Shown: in pieces, positions 1-10,191 of the stretch
How the letters are laid out: every line of letters starts with the position of its first letter
Position numbering within the stretch: position 1 is the first letter of the stretch
NCBI GenBank assembly: GCA_024663395.1
Contig: JANFAH010000005.1
Span: forward strand, 2,604,001 to 2,668,000
Origin: Pisolithus tinctorius
Lineage: Eukaryota > Basidiomycota > Agaricomycetes > Boletales > Pisolithaceae
Length of the DNA stretch: 64,000 bases
Direction of reading: 5' to 3'
Position numbers and translations under genes: made by a program
The notes under the pieces: model-generated
What the model saw: only the letters and a program-made list of their open reading frames with translations
Databases searched by the model: none
What the model was told of the DNA's origin: nothing

Positions 1-833
1 CCCTTTGACACCTGACTCATGCCCTTCAATTCTGGAATTAATACTTCCCTGTCTGGAAACACTGTCCATCTGTCATGCCGTCTTTGGATCTAGAGATGTC
101 TCTGCTGAGATCTAACTTGCATTGCCACCCCCTAATGTGATATCAGTGCGCTTACTCAGTTTCTGATTCTATTTGACTCATTTTGTGATATTTTGACTAT
201 CCTTGACTCGTTCATTGCCAATACTTACCAATCTTCTTTGCTTGCTTACTTTTCATTTCTTGCTTACTCATCATGATTACTCAGTCCTTACTCATTACTT
301 ACCAAGTGTTTGTGCCTTGTTTGTCATAAGCTGTGCTCCCCCCACAGTATATAAACCCCCATGTACTTAGCTACCGACAATCAATCAAGAAGTCACTCAG
401 AAGTCAGCTCAGCTCAGCATATCTTGTCGTCGACAGTTGAGGCTCATTCGGAAGAGTCTATCTGTCTTCATTCATATCATTGTATCATCTGTGCTCTGTC
501 AGCACACCTGCTTAGTCATCCATTCACTCCTGCATAACTCATCATCGACTTGCGCCAGGAGCATATTCTATCAAAGGTCCATTACCCCCAGGTACTTTCG
601 GCTGAACACCTTCACTCTGTTCAGCATCCCCTTCCCAATCATCGTCCATTCGTCTTCTCCTGCGTAACTCGTCGACGACTTGCACCAGGAGCACCTCCAC
701 TTGAAGTCTTCCCCACTTCAGGTTTCTGCCCTCCAGGTTCTGCGGAGGTACACCACCACTCACTCTACATTTGTCTTTTGTGTTGGTTTTGGTTGGTTTT
801 CACCACCTTTCCACACTTTGACTCACAACGGTT
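1..833. repeat. Promoter/LTR-like repeat DNA before minisatellite A
   Basis: No protein gene is supported here. A TATA-like TATATAAA sits at 348-355, followed by A/C-rich sequence and by CAGCTCAGCT-type short repeats at about 400-420. Two related segments of about 80-120 bp (about 530-590 and 660-720) both carry a CGACTTGC-CAGGAGCA motif, so this is repeat DNA. The TATA plus leader layout resembles the U3/R region of an LTR, but no matching LTR ends or target duplication are visible, so it is not called a full LTR. The open frames at 437-961 look like chance reading of repeats. Confidence 0.4.
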
Positions 834-839
834 ATGACA

Positions 840-1650
840 ACATCATCCCTTCCCCCAGCCATGTCAGCTGGCCCCACTTCCAGGTCACTAATCTATCCCA
901 TAGCTGGTTTGGCCAACCCCACTTCCAGGTCACTAACCTATCCCATAGCTGTGTCAGCTGACACCACTTCCAGGTCACTAATCTATCCCATAGCAGTGTT
1001 GGCTGACCCCACTTCTAGGTCACTAATTCATCACATAGCTGGGTCAGCCGACCCCACTTCTAGGACACTAATCTATCCCATAGCTGTGTCAGCTGACCCC
1101 ACTTCCAGGACACTAACCTATCCCATAGCTGCATTGGCCGACCCCACTTCTAGGACACTAATCTATCTCATAGCTGTGTCAGCCGACCCCACTTCTAGGA
1201 CACTAATCTATCTCATAGCTGCATCAGCCAACCCCACTTCTAGGGCACTAATTCATCCCATAGCTGTGTCGGCCGACCCCACTTCCAGGACACTAACCTA
1301 TCCCATAGCTGCATCAGCCGACCCCACTTCTAGGACACTAATCTATCTCATAGCTGCATCAGCCGACCCCACTTCTAGGACACTAATCTATCTCATAGCT
1401 GCGTTGGCCGACCCCACTTTTAGGGCACTAATTCATCCCATAGCTGTGTCGGCTGACCCCACTTCCAGGACACTAACCTATCCCATAGCTGCATCAGCCG
1501 ACCCCACTTCTAGGACACTAATCTATCTCATAGCTGTGTTGGCTGGCCTCACTTCTAGGACACTAATCTATCTCATAGCTGCATCAGCCAACCCCACTTC
1601 TAGGGCACTAATTCATCCCATAGCTGTGTCGACCAACCCCACTTCCAGCA
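840..1650. repeat. Minisatellite A, 45-bp units
   Basis: About 17 tandem 45-bp units. Each has a core close to tcggccgaccccacttcc followed by a tail close to aggacactaatctatc-tcatagctg. Because 45 is a multiple of three, the array reads as an open frame of 15-residue repeats (834-1655, 273 codons). The codons show no protein-like constraint, so I call it DNA repeat and not a gene. Units differ mostly at the two CG dinucleotides of the core, which appear as CG, TG or CA. Confidence 0.9.
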
Positions 1651-1785
1651 CATGATTCAGTCACTTGTAAGCCTAAAAGTGGGTCATCCGACGTGTACAT
1701 TTTGTCCTGAAACTGGGACTAACCGACATCAGCCGGTGGTCCCTAGGGGTGGGTAGGCCGGACTGTGAAGGTGGGGTCAGCCGAC
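1640..1785 (-). repeat. Inverted-repeat flank, copy 1 (reverse orientation)
   Basis: This low-copy stretch between minisatellites A and B is, read on the minus strand, nearly the same as 6240-6360 and 6620-6755 on the plus strand. Shared landmarks are the CCTAGGG-ACCACCGGC segment, the GGTTAGTCCCA segment and the ATGTACA-GTCGGATGACCCACTTT segment. It is one of three copies of a conserved spacer that always sits beside a 45-bp array. Confidence 0.85.
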
Positions 1786-2322
1786 CTGGCTGGAGGGTGG
1801 ACCCACTGCCTGAAAGTGGGGTCGGCCAACCTGGCTGGAGGGCGGACCCACCTCCTGGAAGTGGGGTCGGCTGACCCGGCTGGAGGGTGGACCCACCTCC
1901 TGGAAGTGGGGTCGGCCAACCTGGCTGGAGGGCAGACCCACCTCCTGGAAGTGGGGTCGGCCGACCTGGCTGGAGGGCGGACCCACCTCCTGAAAGTGGG
2001 TTCAGCCGACCTGGCTGGAGGGTGGACCCACTGCCTGAAAGTGGGGTCAGCCGACCTGGCTGGAGGGCAGACCCACCTCCTGGAAGTGGGGTCAGCCGAC
2101 CTGGCTGGAGGGTGGACCCACTGCCTGACAGTGGGTTCAGCCGACCCAGCTGGAGGGTGGACCCACCTCCTGGAAGTGGGGTCGGCCGACCTGGCTGGAG
2201 GGCAGACCCACCTCCTGGAAGTGGGGTCGGCCGACCTGGCTGGAGGGTGGACCCACCTCCTGGAAGTGGGGTCAGCCGACATGATTGGAGGATGGACCCA
2301 CCTCCTGGAAGTGGGGTCTGAC
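1781..2322 (-). repeat. Minisatellite B, 45-bp units, inverted relative to array C
   Basis: About 12 tandem 45-bp units with core ctggctggagggtggaccca and a partner half cctcctggaagtggggtc-gc. Its reverse complement matches the units of array C at 5000-6260. Units vary at CG/TG/CA positions as in array A. Several reading frames on both strands are open because of the three-fold period, so these are not counted as genes. Confidence 0.9.
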
Positions 2323-2330
2323 ATGATTTT

Positions 2331-3130
2331 GTCATGACATCATTGTGGCTGTGTACCCCATGCCATCACTTTCCCACCATCAAAGCGGAGTTTGAATTTC
2401 TCATTGATGTGACTGTGTTTATTATGTACACAGCTGTATTCAGCCCAACAAATGGCCCCTGATGGTATTAATATCAATATGCTTACCTAATTAGATGTAG
2501 CGGAGTGTCAATCTGATTCTGTCATGACATCATTGTGGCTGTGTACCCCTTACCATCACTATACCACCCTTGAAGCGGAGTTTGAATTTCTCATTGATGT
2601 GGCTGTGTTTATTATGTACACAGCTGTATTCAGCCCAACAAACAGCCCCTGATGGTATTGATATCAATATGCTTACCTAATTAGATGTAGCGGAGTTTCA
2701 ATCTGATTCTGTCATGACATCATTGTGGCTGTGTACCCCTTACCATCACTATCCCACCCTCAAAGTGGAGTTTGAATTTCTCATTGATGTGGCTGTGTTT
2801 ATTATGTACACAGCTGTATTCAGCCCAACAAATGGCCCCTGATGGTATTAATATCAGTATGCTTATGTAATCACTTGGGGCAGAGTTTCAATCTAATTTT
2901 GTCATGACATCATTGTGGCTGTGTACCCCTTACCATCACTATCCCACCCTCAAAGCGGAGTTTGAATTTCTCATTGATGTGGCTGTGTTGACATATACAC
3001 AGCTGTATTCAGCTTCACAAATGGCCCCTGATGGTATTATTATCAGTATGCTTATGTAATTAGTTGTGGCAGGGTTTCATTACAAATTTGACATGACATC
3101 ATTGTAGCTGTGTTTTCATTACCAATTAAC
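2331..3130. repeat. 190-bp satellite, about 4.2 tandem copies
   Basis: Copies begin with gtcatgacatcattg at 2331, 2521, 2711, 2901 and, diverged and cut short, at about 3090. The spacing is therefore 190, 190, 190 and 189 bp. Each copy contains a GGAGTTTGAATTTCTCATTG segment and a GTACACAGCTGTATTCAGC segment. The DNA is A/T-richer and poorer in CG than the flanking minisatellites. No coding potential is seen. Confidence 0.9.
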
Positions 3131-3273
3131 TACTGGTCCGCTTTTGTGATTACATAAAAGTAATGTTGTGCTGTGCAGTGTGCCATCAGCATGTCATGTG
3201 ATGTCATGTGACATGCTTCACTGCACATGCTGCGACCAGTGGCTGATGACCAAACAGCAGCAAACAGAAAAAT

Positions 3274-3282
3274 TTATAAAAG
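3274..3282 (+). promoter_or_regulatory. TATA-like box in repeat DNA
   Basis: TTATAAAAG lies just 3' of the 190-bp satellite and is followed by a C/T-rich leader (about 3300-3345). The arrangement parallels the TATA at 348-355. It could be the promoter of a degenerate LTR or nonautonomous element; no downstream gene is recognised. Confidence 0.35.
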
Positions 3283-3479
3283 ACGCACTTCAACACACTG
3301 CTCTTCATCTTTCTCTCTCCCATGTTCCTCTTACCACTCCCTTGATGCTGGACTTCACCTATGTAGACTGCAGCTGCATGGGTTTAAGGTATGTCTTGTA
3401 GTATCCTGTTGTTGTCCTGCAGCCCACTGTGTGCCTGGCCAGCACACTATGGGTGTGTAGGTTACTGATACTATCTTCC

Positions 3480-3690
3480 TGTGGGTTCTGGGGGTTTAGT
3501 CTGTGCCTGCTTTTGCAGGCCAGCTGGGGTTCTGGGGGGTTACATAGTCTGTACCTGCTAGTGCAGGTCAGCTTAGGACTTTTTCATTGTGGGACCTGGG
3601 GGCTTAGTCTGTGCCTGCTAATGCAGGCCAGCTTTGTGGGTTCTGGGGGATTTATAGTCTGTGCCTGCCAGTGCAGGCCAGCTTCTGACT
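3480..3690. repeat. Short tandem repeat, about 60-bp units
   Basis: Four diverged units of the type GTCTGTGCCTGC-n-TGCAGGCCAGCTT followed by a GGGTTCTGGGGG stretch. Each unit holds a short inverted repeat (GCCTGC/GCAGGC). No gene is seen. Confidence 0.75.
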
Positions 3691-3824
3691 GACATCTGTA
3701 TTATCTTTGTACTAGTCTTTTAAATACCTTATTTTCTCTAGAGATCTCAGTGTCTTTCTGGGGAGGGGCCCCTCCAGGATGCCTGAGGTCTCAGTTCCAC
3801 TTGGAACATTTGCTCTGTAACTTA

Positions 3825-3925
3825 GTCCTGTATTTTTCTTGGCTGTGTATTTGCTCGATCCTGTATTTTCTTGGCTGTGTATTTGCTCAATCCTGTATTT
3901 TCTGGGCTGTGTATTTGGTTGGTCA
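3825..3925. repeat. Short tandem repeat, about 30-35-bp units
   Basis: Three to four units of CCTGTATTTTC-TGGCTGTGTATTTG followed by a variable GCTC-AT tail. Non-coding. Confidence 0.75.
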
Positions 3926-3991
3926 ATCCTTGTAGTTGCTAGGCTGTGTAACATGAATTGCTCCCATGCTGCTTGATTTTTTGAAGTTGTG

Positions 3992-4012
3992 TAACCCTAA
4001 CCCTAACCCTAG
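3992..4012 (+). repeat. Interstitial telomere-type repeat (three CCCTAA units)
   Basis: TAACCC repeats three times in a row inside the repeat field and is not at the window edge. Tandem TTAGGG/CCCTAA is the common telomere repeat of basidiomycetes, so this may mark an old chromosome end, a healed break or a subtelomeric fragment. Three units could also arise by chance in repetitive DNA. Confidence 0.6.
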
Positions 4013-4994
4013 CAAAGGACATGCACTGGGCAAAGTAGAAATCCCACCACCCTGGTGATTGAGTCAAAGGGTAAACCTGAGGGTCAGATAAGAGTGAAAT
4101 CTAAGGGATCCATACCACATGGGGTGGGGGTGAGGTTGTGTGTAAGTAGTAGGCAAATGGGTATGGCATAGGCCAAAGACTTGGGACCCAAGACCAAGGT
4201 AATCAATCCATTGGTCTAAGCTCATGTCCAATCCATTGGGTCTAACCTTTACCATACTGGACCATACCTGTCAGTCTTTGGATTACTGGCACTTGGGATC
4301 TTTGTGTTGGCTGTGCATACCTACATTGTAGCCTGCATTGCTTGTTGGTAGTACATACATATGTTGGTAACTCATGTGGTAGATACCTCAGTTTGAATAA
4401 AAACTGTAATACCTCTATAGGTCTTCTTTATCAGCCTTCTGTCAGGACTTGTACAAGAACACTGCTACATAACATGTCAACTACAGAGCAGGTCCACTTT
4501 GTGTTCAGTATCATTTGATCAACTTCATAACATCTCAGCTGTAATGTCCCACCCTTGGTACTGCATTGGTACTTGTCAGTGAACATCAGCAGATCCCTAG
4601 AGCTTTATACCCCCCTTGGGTGAGAGGATCAGTTCTAACCTGATAAGAGACTTTAAAAGAAAACAAGCAGATAGACAACTAAGTGCAGAATGTTAGATTA
4701 GGATCAAACATGAAGCATGGAGACATGGAAAGAGACTGTCAAGATTGGTTGCTCCTAGGGACAAAGGGGGGGGGTTCCACAACACTTAGTGATGAATGCT
4801 GATGTGGTACTGTCTACTGGCGGGCACAACCAAAAGGTGCCTAGTGGTGAAGGGAGACCTGCTGAAAGGCCAAAAAGCAAGTAATGTGGAGGGGGCTTAC
4901 TCTGTACATTGCCATGCTATCTTGCAATGCCCTCATACAAGTTTTCACAGAAAGCTGAAGGTACCAAAATTGAACCTCTTATTGGTATGGGTAT
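4013..4994. other. Gene-poor stretch between telomere-type repeat and array C
   Basis: About 1 kb with low CG content and no recognisable protein. The ORFs at 4064-4255 (-) and 4796-5065 (+) are short, and the latter runs into the minisatellite. A G-tract lies at about 4767-4775. I see no supported gene. Confidence 0.6.
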
Positions 4995-4997
4995 GTG

Positions 4998-6262
4998 CAT
5001 CTCCCAGTGAGGTCAGCCAACTCCACTTGCAGGAGGTGGGTGCATCCTCCAAACAGGTTGGCTGACCCCACTTCCAGGCAGTGGGTCTACCCCCCAAACA
5101 GGTCAGCCTACCCCACTTCCAGGAGGTGGGTCCATCCTCCAAACAGGTCAACCGACCCCACTTTCAGGCAGTGGGTCTACCCTCCAGCCAGGTTGGCCAA
5201 ACCCACTTTCAGGCAGTGGGACCATCCTCCAAACAGGTTGGCCGACCCCACTTTCAGGCAGTGGGTCTACCCTCCAGCCAGGTCAGCTGACCCCACTTCC
5301 AGGCAGTGGGTCCACCCTCCAGCCAGGTCAGCCGAACCCACTTCCAGGCAGTGGGTCCACCCTCCAAACAGGTCGGCCAAACCCACTTTCAGGCAGTGGG
5401 TCTGCCCTCCAGCCAGGTCGGCTGACCCCACTTTCAGGCACTGGGTCCAACCTCCAGCCAGGTCGGCCAACCCCACTTTCAGGCATTGGGTCCAACCTCC
5501 AGCCAGGTCAGCCAACCCCACTTTCAGGCACTGGGTCTGCCCTCCAGCTAGGTCGGCCGACCCCACTTCCAGGCAGTGGGTCCAACCTCCAGCCAGGTCA
5601 GCTGAACCCACTTCTAGGCAGTGGGACCATCCTCCAAACAGGTCAGCTGAACCCACTTCTAGGCAGTGGGACCATCCTCCAAACAGGTCAGCTGACCCCA
5701 CTTTCAGGCAGTGGGTCTACCCTCCAGCCAGGTCGGCTGACCCCACTTTCAGGCACTGGGTCTGCCCTCCAGCCAGGTCGGCCGACCCCACTTTCAGGCA
5801 CTGGGTCTGCCCTCCAGCCAGGTCAGCTGACCCCACTTCCAGGCAGTGGGTCCAACCTCCAGCCAGGTTGGCTGAACCCACTTCTAGGCAGTGGGACCAT
5901 CCTCCAAACAGGTCAGCCAACCCCACTTTCAGGCACTGGGTCTGCCCTCCAGCCAGGTCGGCTGACCCCACTTTCAGGCACTGGGTCTGCCCTCCAGCCA
6001 GGTCGGCCAACCCCACTTTCAGGCACTGGGTCTGCCCTCCAGCCAGGTCGGCCAACCACACTTCCAGGCACTGGGTCCAACCTCCAGCCAGGTCGGCTGA
6101 CCCCACTTTCAGGCACTGGGTCCACCCTCCAGCCAGGTCGGCTGACCCCACTTCCAGGCACTGGGTCCACCCTCCAGCCAGGTTGGCCGACCCCACTTTC
6201 AGGCACTGGGTCTGCCCTCCAGCCAGGTCGGCCAACCCCACTTCCACACACCAGCCTACCCA
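4998..6262 (+). repeat. Minisatellite C, 45-bp units (about 27)
   Basis: The largest array: units of core gaccccacttccaggcagtg followed by gg-tccaccctccagccaggtcgg. It is the reverse complement type of array B. The three-fold unit keeps a 432-codon frame open at 4995-6293 and also frames on the other strand, all made of 15-residue repeats. Units differ mainly at CG positions (CG/TG/CA) and in cagtggg versus cactggg. Confidence 0.92.
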
Positions 6263-6360
6263 CCTTTGGGCACCATCGGCTGACATCGGTTAGTCCCACT
6301 TTTAGGACAAAATGTACATGTCGGATGACCCACTTTCAGGCCTACAGGTGACTGAAGGGT
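6240..6360 (+). repeat. Inverted-repeat flank, copy 2
   Basis: Conserved spacer following array C. It matches the reverse complement of 1640-1785: the CAGCCTACCCA segment, a GGTTAGTCCCA segment and the ATGTACATGTCGGATGACCC segment (6312-6331) occur in the same order. Confidence 0.85.
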
Positions 6361-6610
6361 CTGCTTCCAGGACACTAACCTATCCCATAGCTGCATCGGC
6401 CAACCCCACTTCTAGGACACTAATCTATCTCATAGCTGTGTCAGCCAACCCCACTTCTAGGACACTAATCTATCTCATAGCTGTGTTGGCCAACCCCACT
6501 TCCAGGACACTAATTCATCCCATAGCTGCATCAGCCGACCTCACTTCCAGGTCATCAATCCATCCTATAGTCATGTCAGCCAACCCCACTTCCAGGGAAG
6601 TTGATCCATC
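6361..6610 (+). repeat. Minisatellite D, A-type 45-bp units
   Basis: About five units of the same type as array A (core plus ACACTAATCTATC-CATAGCTG tail) lie between two copies of the conserved spacer. Together with arrays A-C this shows one repeat family with two alternative unit tails. Confidence 0.88.
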
Positions 6611-6619
6611 ATCCTGTGA

Positions 6620-6755
6620 CATAGGCCAACCCCACCTTCACAGTCCAGCCTACCCAACCCTAGGGACCACCGGCCGATGTTGGTTAGTCCCAGTTTCAGG
6701 ACGAAATGTACATGTCGGATGACCCACTTTTAGGACTACAAGTGACTGAATCATG
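6620..6755 (+). repeat. Inverted-repeat flank, copy 3
   Basis: Closest match to the reverse complement of 1640-1785, extending through CACAGTCCAGCCTACCC and the downstream CAAGTGACTGAATCATGTG segment. It directly abuts the retrotransposon tail at about 6766. Confidence 0.85.
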
Positions 6756-6765
6756 TGGCCGTTCC

Positions 6766-6918
6766 CAGGTTTACCAGGACGATACCATTCTTGAGGGCTA
6801 TGACGAGGACATGGATGCTGTTGGGGACGACGATGACGGTGTGGGTGCAGAGAGCACCATTACCCAAAGGGCCGCTAAGGAACCTGCCGTGGGAAAGGTT
6901 CCGGCAAAAGCCGCGTAG
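6766..6918 (+). pseudogene. Truncated 3' end of an LTR-retrotransposon polyprotein ORF
   Basis: An in-frame run of about 50 codons, rich in Asp and Glu, ends at TAG 6916-6918, 47 bp before a polypurine tract and LTR. Its position as the last ORF before the polypurine tract suggests the tail of a pol or gag-pol frame. The 5' part is replaced by the minisatellite field, so reverse transcriptase, integrase and the other domains are absent. Family (Ty1 or Ty3 type) cannot be told from this tail. Confidence 0.5.
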
Positions 6919-6965
6919 AGTGGCGCGCCTCTGTGTGTACACCTGGCAAGGGTACTTTGTACCCT

Positions 6966-6976
6966 GGAGGGGAGAG
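6966..6976 (+). mobile_element. Polypurine tract of LTR retrotransposon
   Basis: GGAGGGGAGAG lies directly against the TGTAGG start of the LTR, as expected for the plus-strand primer site of an LTR retrotransposon. Confidence 0.7.
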
Positions 6977-7230
6977 TGTAGGGTTTCGGCCCAACATTGG
7001 TTGTATTTTCTCATGCGTTATTTGTTCTATGACAGATTCACTAAGTTTTCATAAGTTTGTTGATCCTGTTTGTCCTGCTCATCTATGTTGACACATTTCG
7101 TGCCTACCGTCTACCGTATAAAAGGGCTTGTAAAACGTAGATTACGGGACTCCTTTTTCCCTACAACGAATACAGACCCAAATGTCTGGATAACCTGTAG
7201 CGTGTCTAAAGAAGTTCTACTGTGCCTACA
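6977..7230 (+). mobile_element. 3' LTR, about 254 bp
   Basis: Starts TGTAGG and ends CCTACA, a perfect 6-bp terminal inverted repeat of the TG...CA type, directly after a polypurine tract. A TATAAAAG box lies inside at 7117-7124. The 5' LTR is not seen in the window, so a target-site duplication cannot be tested; the bases after the LTR are TTGCA. The element is a 3' remnant. Confidence 0.7.
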
Positions 7231-8190
7231 TTGCAAGTCCCAAACTTCGCATTGGAGTCACACCGTGCTTTGTTAGATGCGCAGCCACATTGCCAAAGGT
7301 CACTACCCGATGTTATATCTGTACCTTGGACGACCTCCATAACTTGCTCGTTCTGAGCTATGGAAGGGCTAACAGTGGGTCCTATGGACCCGTGTAAAGC
7401 TTCGTTATGGCTTCAACCCCTCAGATGGTGCTGGCTGAGGGAACATATGACATCTTATGCCTTTGCACATCGGTACTGCGATGCTTGGACACAGGAATCA
7501 TATTTTATATTTGCATCCATGTTGAAACATGGCTTGATTGGTGGCCAGTTTTCTGTGATACCACGACGTCACAATCTAGAATGTGGAAAGTTCTAGTCAT
7601 GTTTGCAGTCTTGGCAGTCTTGGATGGTAGGATTCATATCGGACGATGGATAATTGCGCTACTTCATAGGATATACAACAGTGCTGGCGTCGGATGAAAC
7701 ATATACCATTGTTCCGATGTGCAGATAGTCTGAGTACTGCGAGGAGCAGGTACATGAAGTCATTAAGTTGTGTGAACAAAAACCAAATGACGGTCCCAAA
7801 ACATACCCTGATACACGGCCGCAACTACAACGGGGTAGGTAGGCATGGAAAGCTGGATCCTTGACTGTGAGGAAGACATTTTCTGCCCCATAACGAAGGC
7901 AAACAACTGACAGAGACACTAAGGTCCTCCCTGTTCCCATGAGCGGGAAATCAGGGAACCACATGCTCGCAAGGCCAACAGCTGTCACTGAGGCACTTTC
8001 GCCAAGAAAAACAGGATCACTGGCCCCCATGACAATTGGACTTATCCTTATCGTGTGTCATAACCCTTTTGTAGCCTCACGAAGCAAGAGGAACATCGTG
8101 CACCTAAGTGATATATCCAGTGACGACACCTCACACATGATGGCAAATATACATAAGATGGAACTGCTCGAACCACACCCCTCCATTTCT
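7231..8190. other. Region without a recognised gene
   Basis: Open frames exist at 7407-7697 (+) and 7659-8030 (-). The minus frame begins at an ATG at 8030 and runs 123 codons, but I recognise no family in it. It could be part of a spliced gene downstream of the DUF6534-type gene on the same strand. Nothing here is firm enough to call coding. Confidence 0.4.
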
Positions 8191-10191
8191 TCACAAGGCT
8201 GTAGTCTTATCACGGACCTGAAAGGTGCCGATATCGATAACAACCGCATCGCACACGTCGAAATGCCTTCTTCCATCCTTTGAACTGCATCCATCCTCCG
8301 GAAGCTTCGGAAAGTTTGCGAAATGGACAGTATTGACTCGTACATCTGACTCGGTGGCTGAACCCTGGAATCGAAGGTGTTGCCGGGTGTTCAGTGAAGC
8401 TAGAAGCGAGTTGGCATATACTAATCAACAATAAGACAGGGTGTTCTGAGAATGGCGTCCAATGCACAGAAGACTGACGTTTTCCAATGATGAAGTCTAA
8501 TCCCATTGTCCATGCAGTTTGTTCATTAGCGTCCTGAAGGAATTGTGAACGTGTTATGGTCATCTTGCAATAGGTCACACGTACCACGGTGAGTTCTGCA
8601 ATGGCAACTAGTCTACCACGAAAAGTCATGTCACAGTTACAAAATAGTGAGGGATCAAACTCACAAGGTCAGCAAACACCGGTTGACAGCATATATGATA
8701 AGCGTGTTCAACAGGCGTTTCGTTCTAAGCAGGGTTTGTTAGGTAGGAACCAAACACTGACACCGACTGAAGCCACCTTGGGATTGCGGAGCGAGAGCCA
8801 CTTTCATACAAAAGTACGCAGAGTGACACCGTAATCAAAATCTCAGCTAGTACGATGGAGGATAGAGCAGGCGTTGTATAAAACTAGGAATAACGGCTCA
8901 TGAGCTGATGCACAAATATCTCCGTTAACCAAACTACTACCTTGGTCTGTGAGACGAAGCTGGCCTCGTTATTGATGAGCCTACACATGGATATCAGTAT
9001 TTCCGTGAAGATGGCTGAGCAGGCCGGAGTACGTTAAAACAACTCTCGCTGCTCTTTGATTAGTATAAGTCTCTCGTGGTAGGACAAAAAGTACAAACCT
9101 ATGCCAAACCCTGTTGAAATATCATGAAGAACCCCTCGTGTGCGTAATAAAAAACTCACCGAGGTGAGTAATTACCAGTAGTATCTATCACAACCCTGTC
9201 ACTGAGTGATATCCTTGTCACCACAAGTAAATGTACCCACGATCAGCGCGGTCACCAGCCATCTCACTTGACGGCGAAAGACTGAATGCCAATCAACAAA
9301 ATATCGATAGGAACGCTGAATGTGACATACGGTAATGTATTTTATGTGCGAAGAATCTAGCGGCAGCCGGCTTGTGAGCATCAACCCACAAAAGAGGGTT
9401 ACTTACAACAGAACTATAGTAATCACAAAAAACTGGAATACGGTTAAACTCCTATCATAAAGGCCTCTGAGACGAAAGGAACGCACATTTGCGAGAAGCG
9501 ACGCCTAAGCAGGGCAATAATTCGAATTCAGTGCCTTGTAAGTTGTAGAAAATTGGGTATGCGTACTGGGAATGACCTGCCAAGTCTCATCAGCAGGAAG
9601 TAACGCTGAAATGAAAGGCATACAAACCAGACAACAAAATCCAAACTCAACAGATCGCCATAGTGGGTTATCTACAGCAGCTGAGCACGAGGGTCACAAG
9701 GAAGAGACACATCAGCCTCACCAGGTAGTAATACAGGAGATGACACACTGATCACCTATTAGTTATGCATTCACGTGGACGCAACAAACACATACTGAAC
9801 GCGACGTGCAGTGTATCAAGTATCCTAATTTCACATGAGAAGACTTGACGGTTACCCCCAAGTAGCCTAACCCACCATATGGCAGCAACGATGAACTTTA
9901 TGGTCGAGGAATCCGCAGTATCGTGCATATAATACACATAAGACTGTATATCCAGTAAGCAGATCACAAGCCTGAATATTCTGAATAAAGCGCCCCTGAA
10001 GAGTCGTTATGCCATATAACCTTTGACGTGAAACGGGGATATCAGAGGGGAGACGTGACGAAACCAAGCAAAGCAATACTCACATGGCGGAGGCCAAACC
10101 TCCGATGAGGGTAGCGCCTATCGTAAACAAATGAGCGGATGACTATATTTGGCTATGAAGTGTCTCCACCGAATCCGCCTGGAATCCCCAT
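8191..10191 (-). CDS. DUF6534-type integral membrane protein
   Basis: A multi-intron minus-strand gene assembled from family motifs; its biochemical role is unknown. In order: GATLIGGLASAM near the N-terminus (ending at a GTGAGT donor at 10083), LYGITTLQ, SYVYYMHD, then FIVAAIW spliced to ILDTLHVAF, then CHLLYYYL, then RLLNTLIIYAV, then LDFIIGK spliced to a SLNTRQHLR-type C-terminus that stops at 8191-8193. This order of helices and the SLNTRQ tail are what I know of the basidiomycete DUF6534 family, usually 300-350 residues with about seven helices. The start at 10191 is the first ATG upstream, but it needs a very short intron, as do one or two internal junctions. Either the model is imperfect there or the gene is starting to decay. 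Domain call fairly sure; exact exons are not. Confidence 0.62.

Noticed and set aside
834..1655. Long open frame of 15-residue repeats (273 codons)
   Set aside because: Made only of 45-bp minisatellite units, which leave frames open by length; no start context, no codon constraint and open frames on the other strand in related arrays.
4995..6293. 432-codon open frame
   Set aside because: Same reason: array C units of 45 bp; equally long frames exist on the minus strand (5267-5701, 5717-6286).
840..6610. CRISPR-like regular repeats
   Set aside because: Units are contiguous minisatellites with no unique spacers, and the genes are eukaryotic.
7659..8030. Second DUF6534-type gene
   Set aside because: The frame has membrane-like stretches but none of the ordered family motifs seen at 8191-10191.
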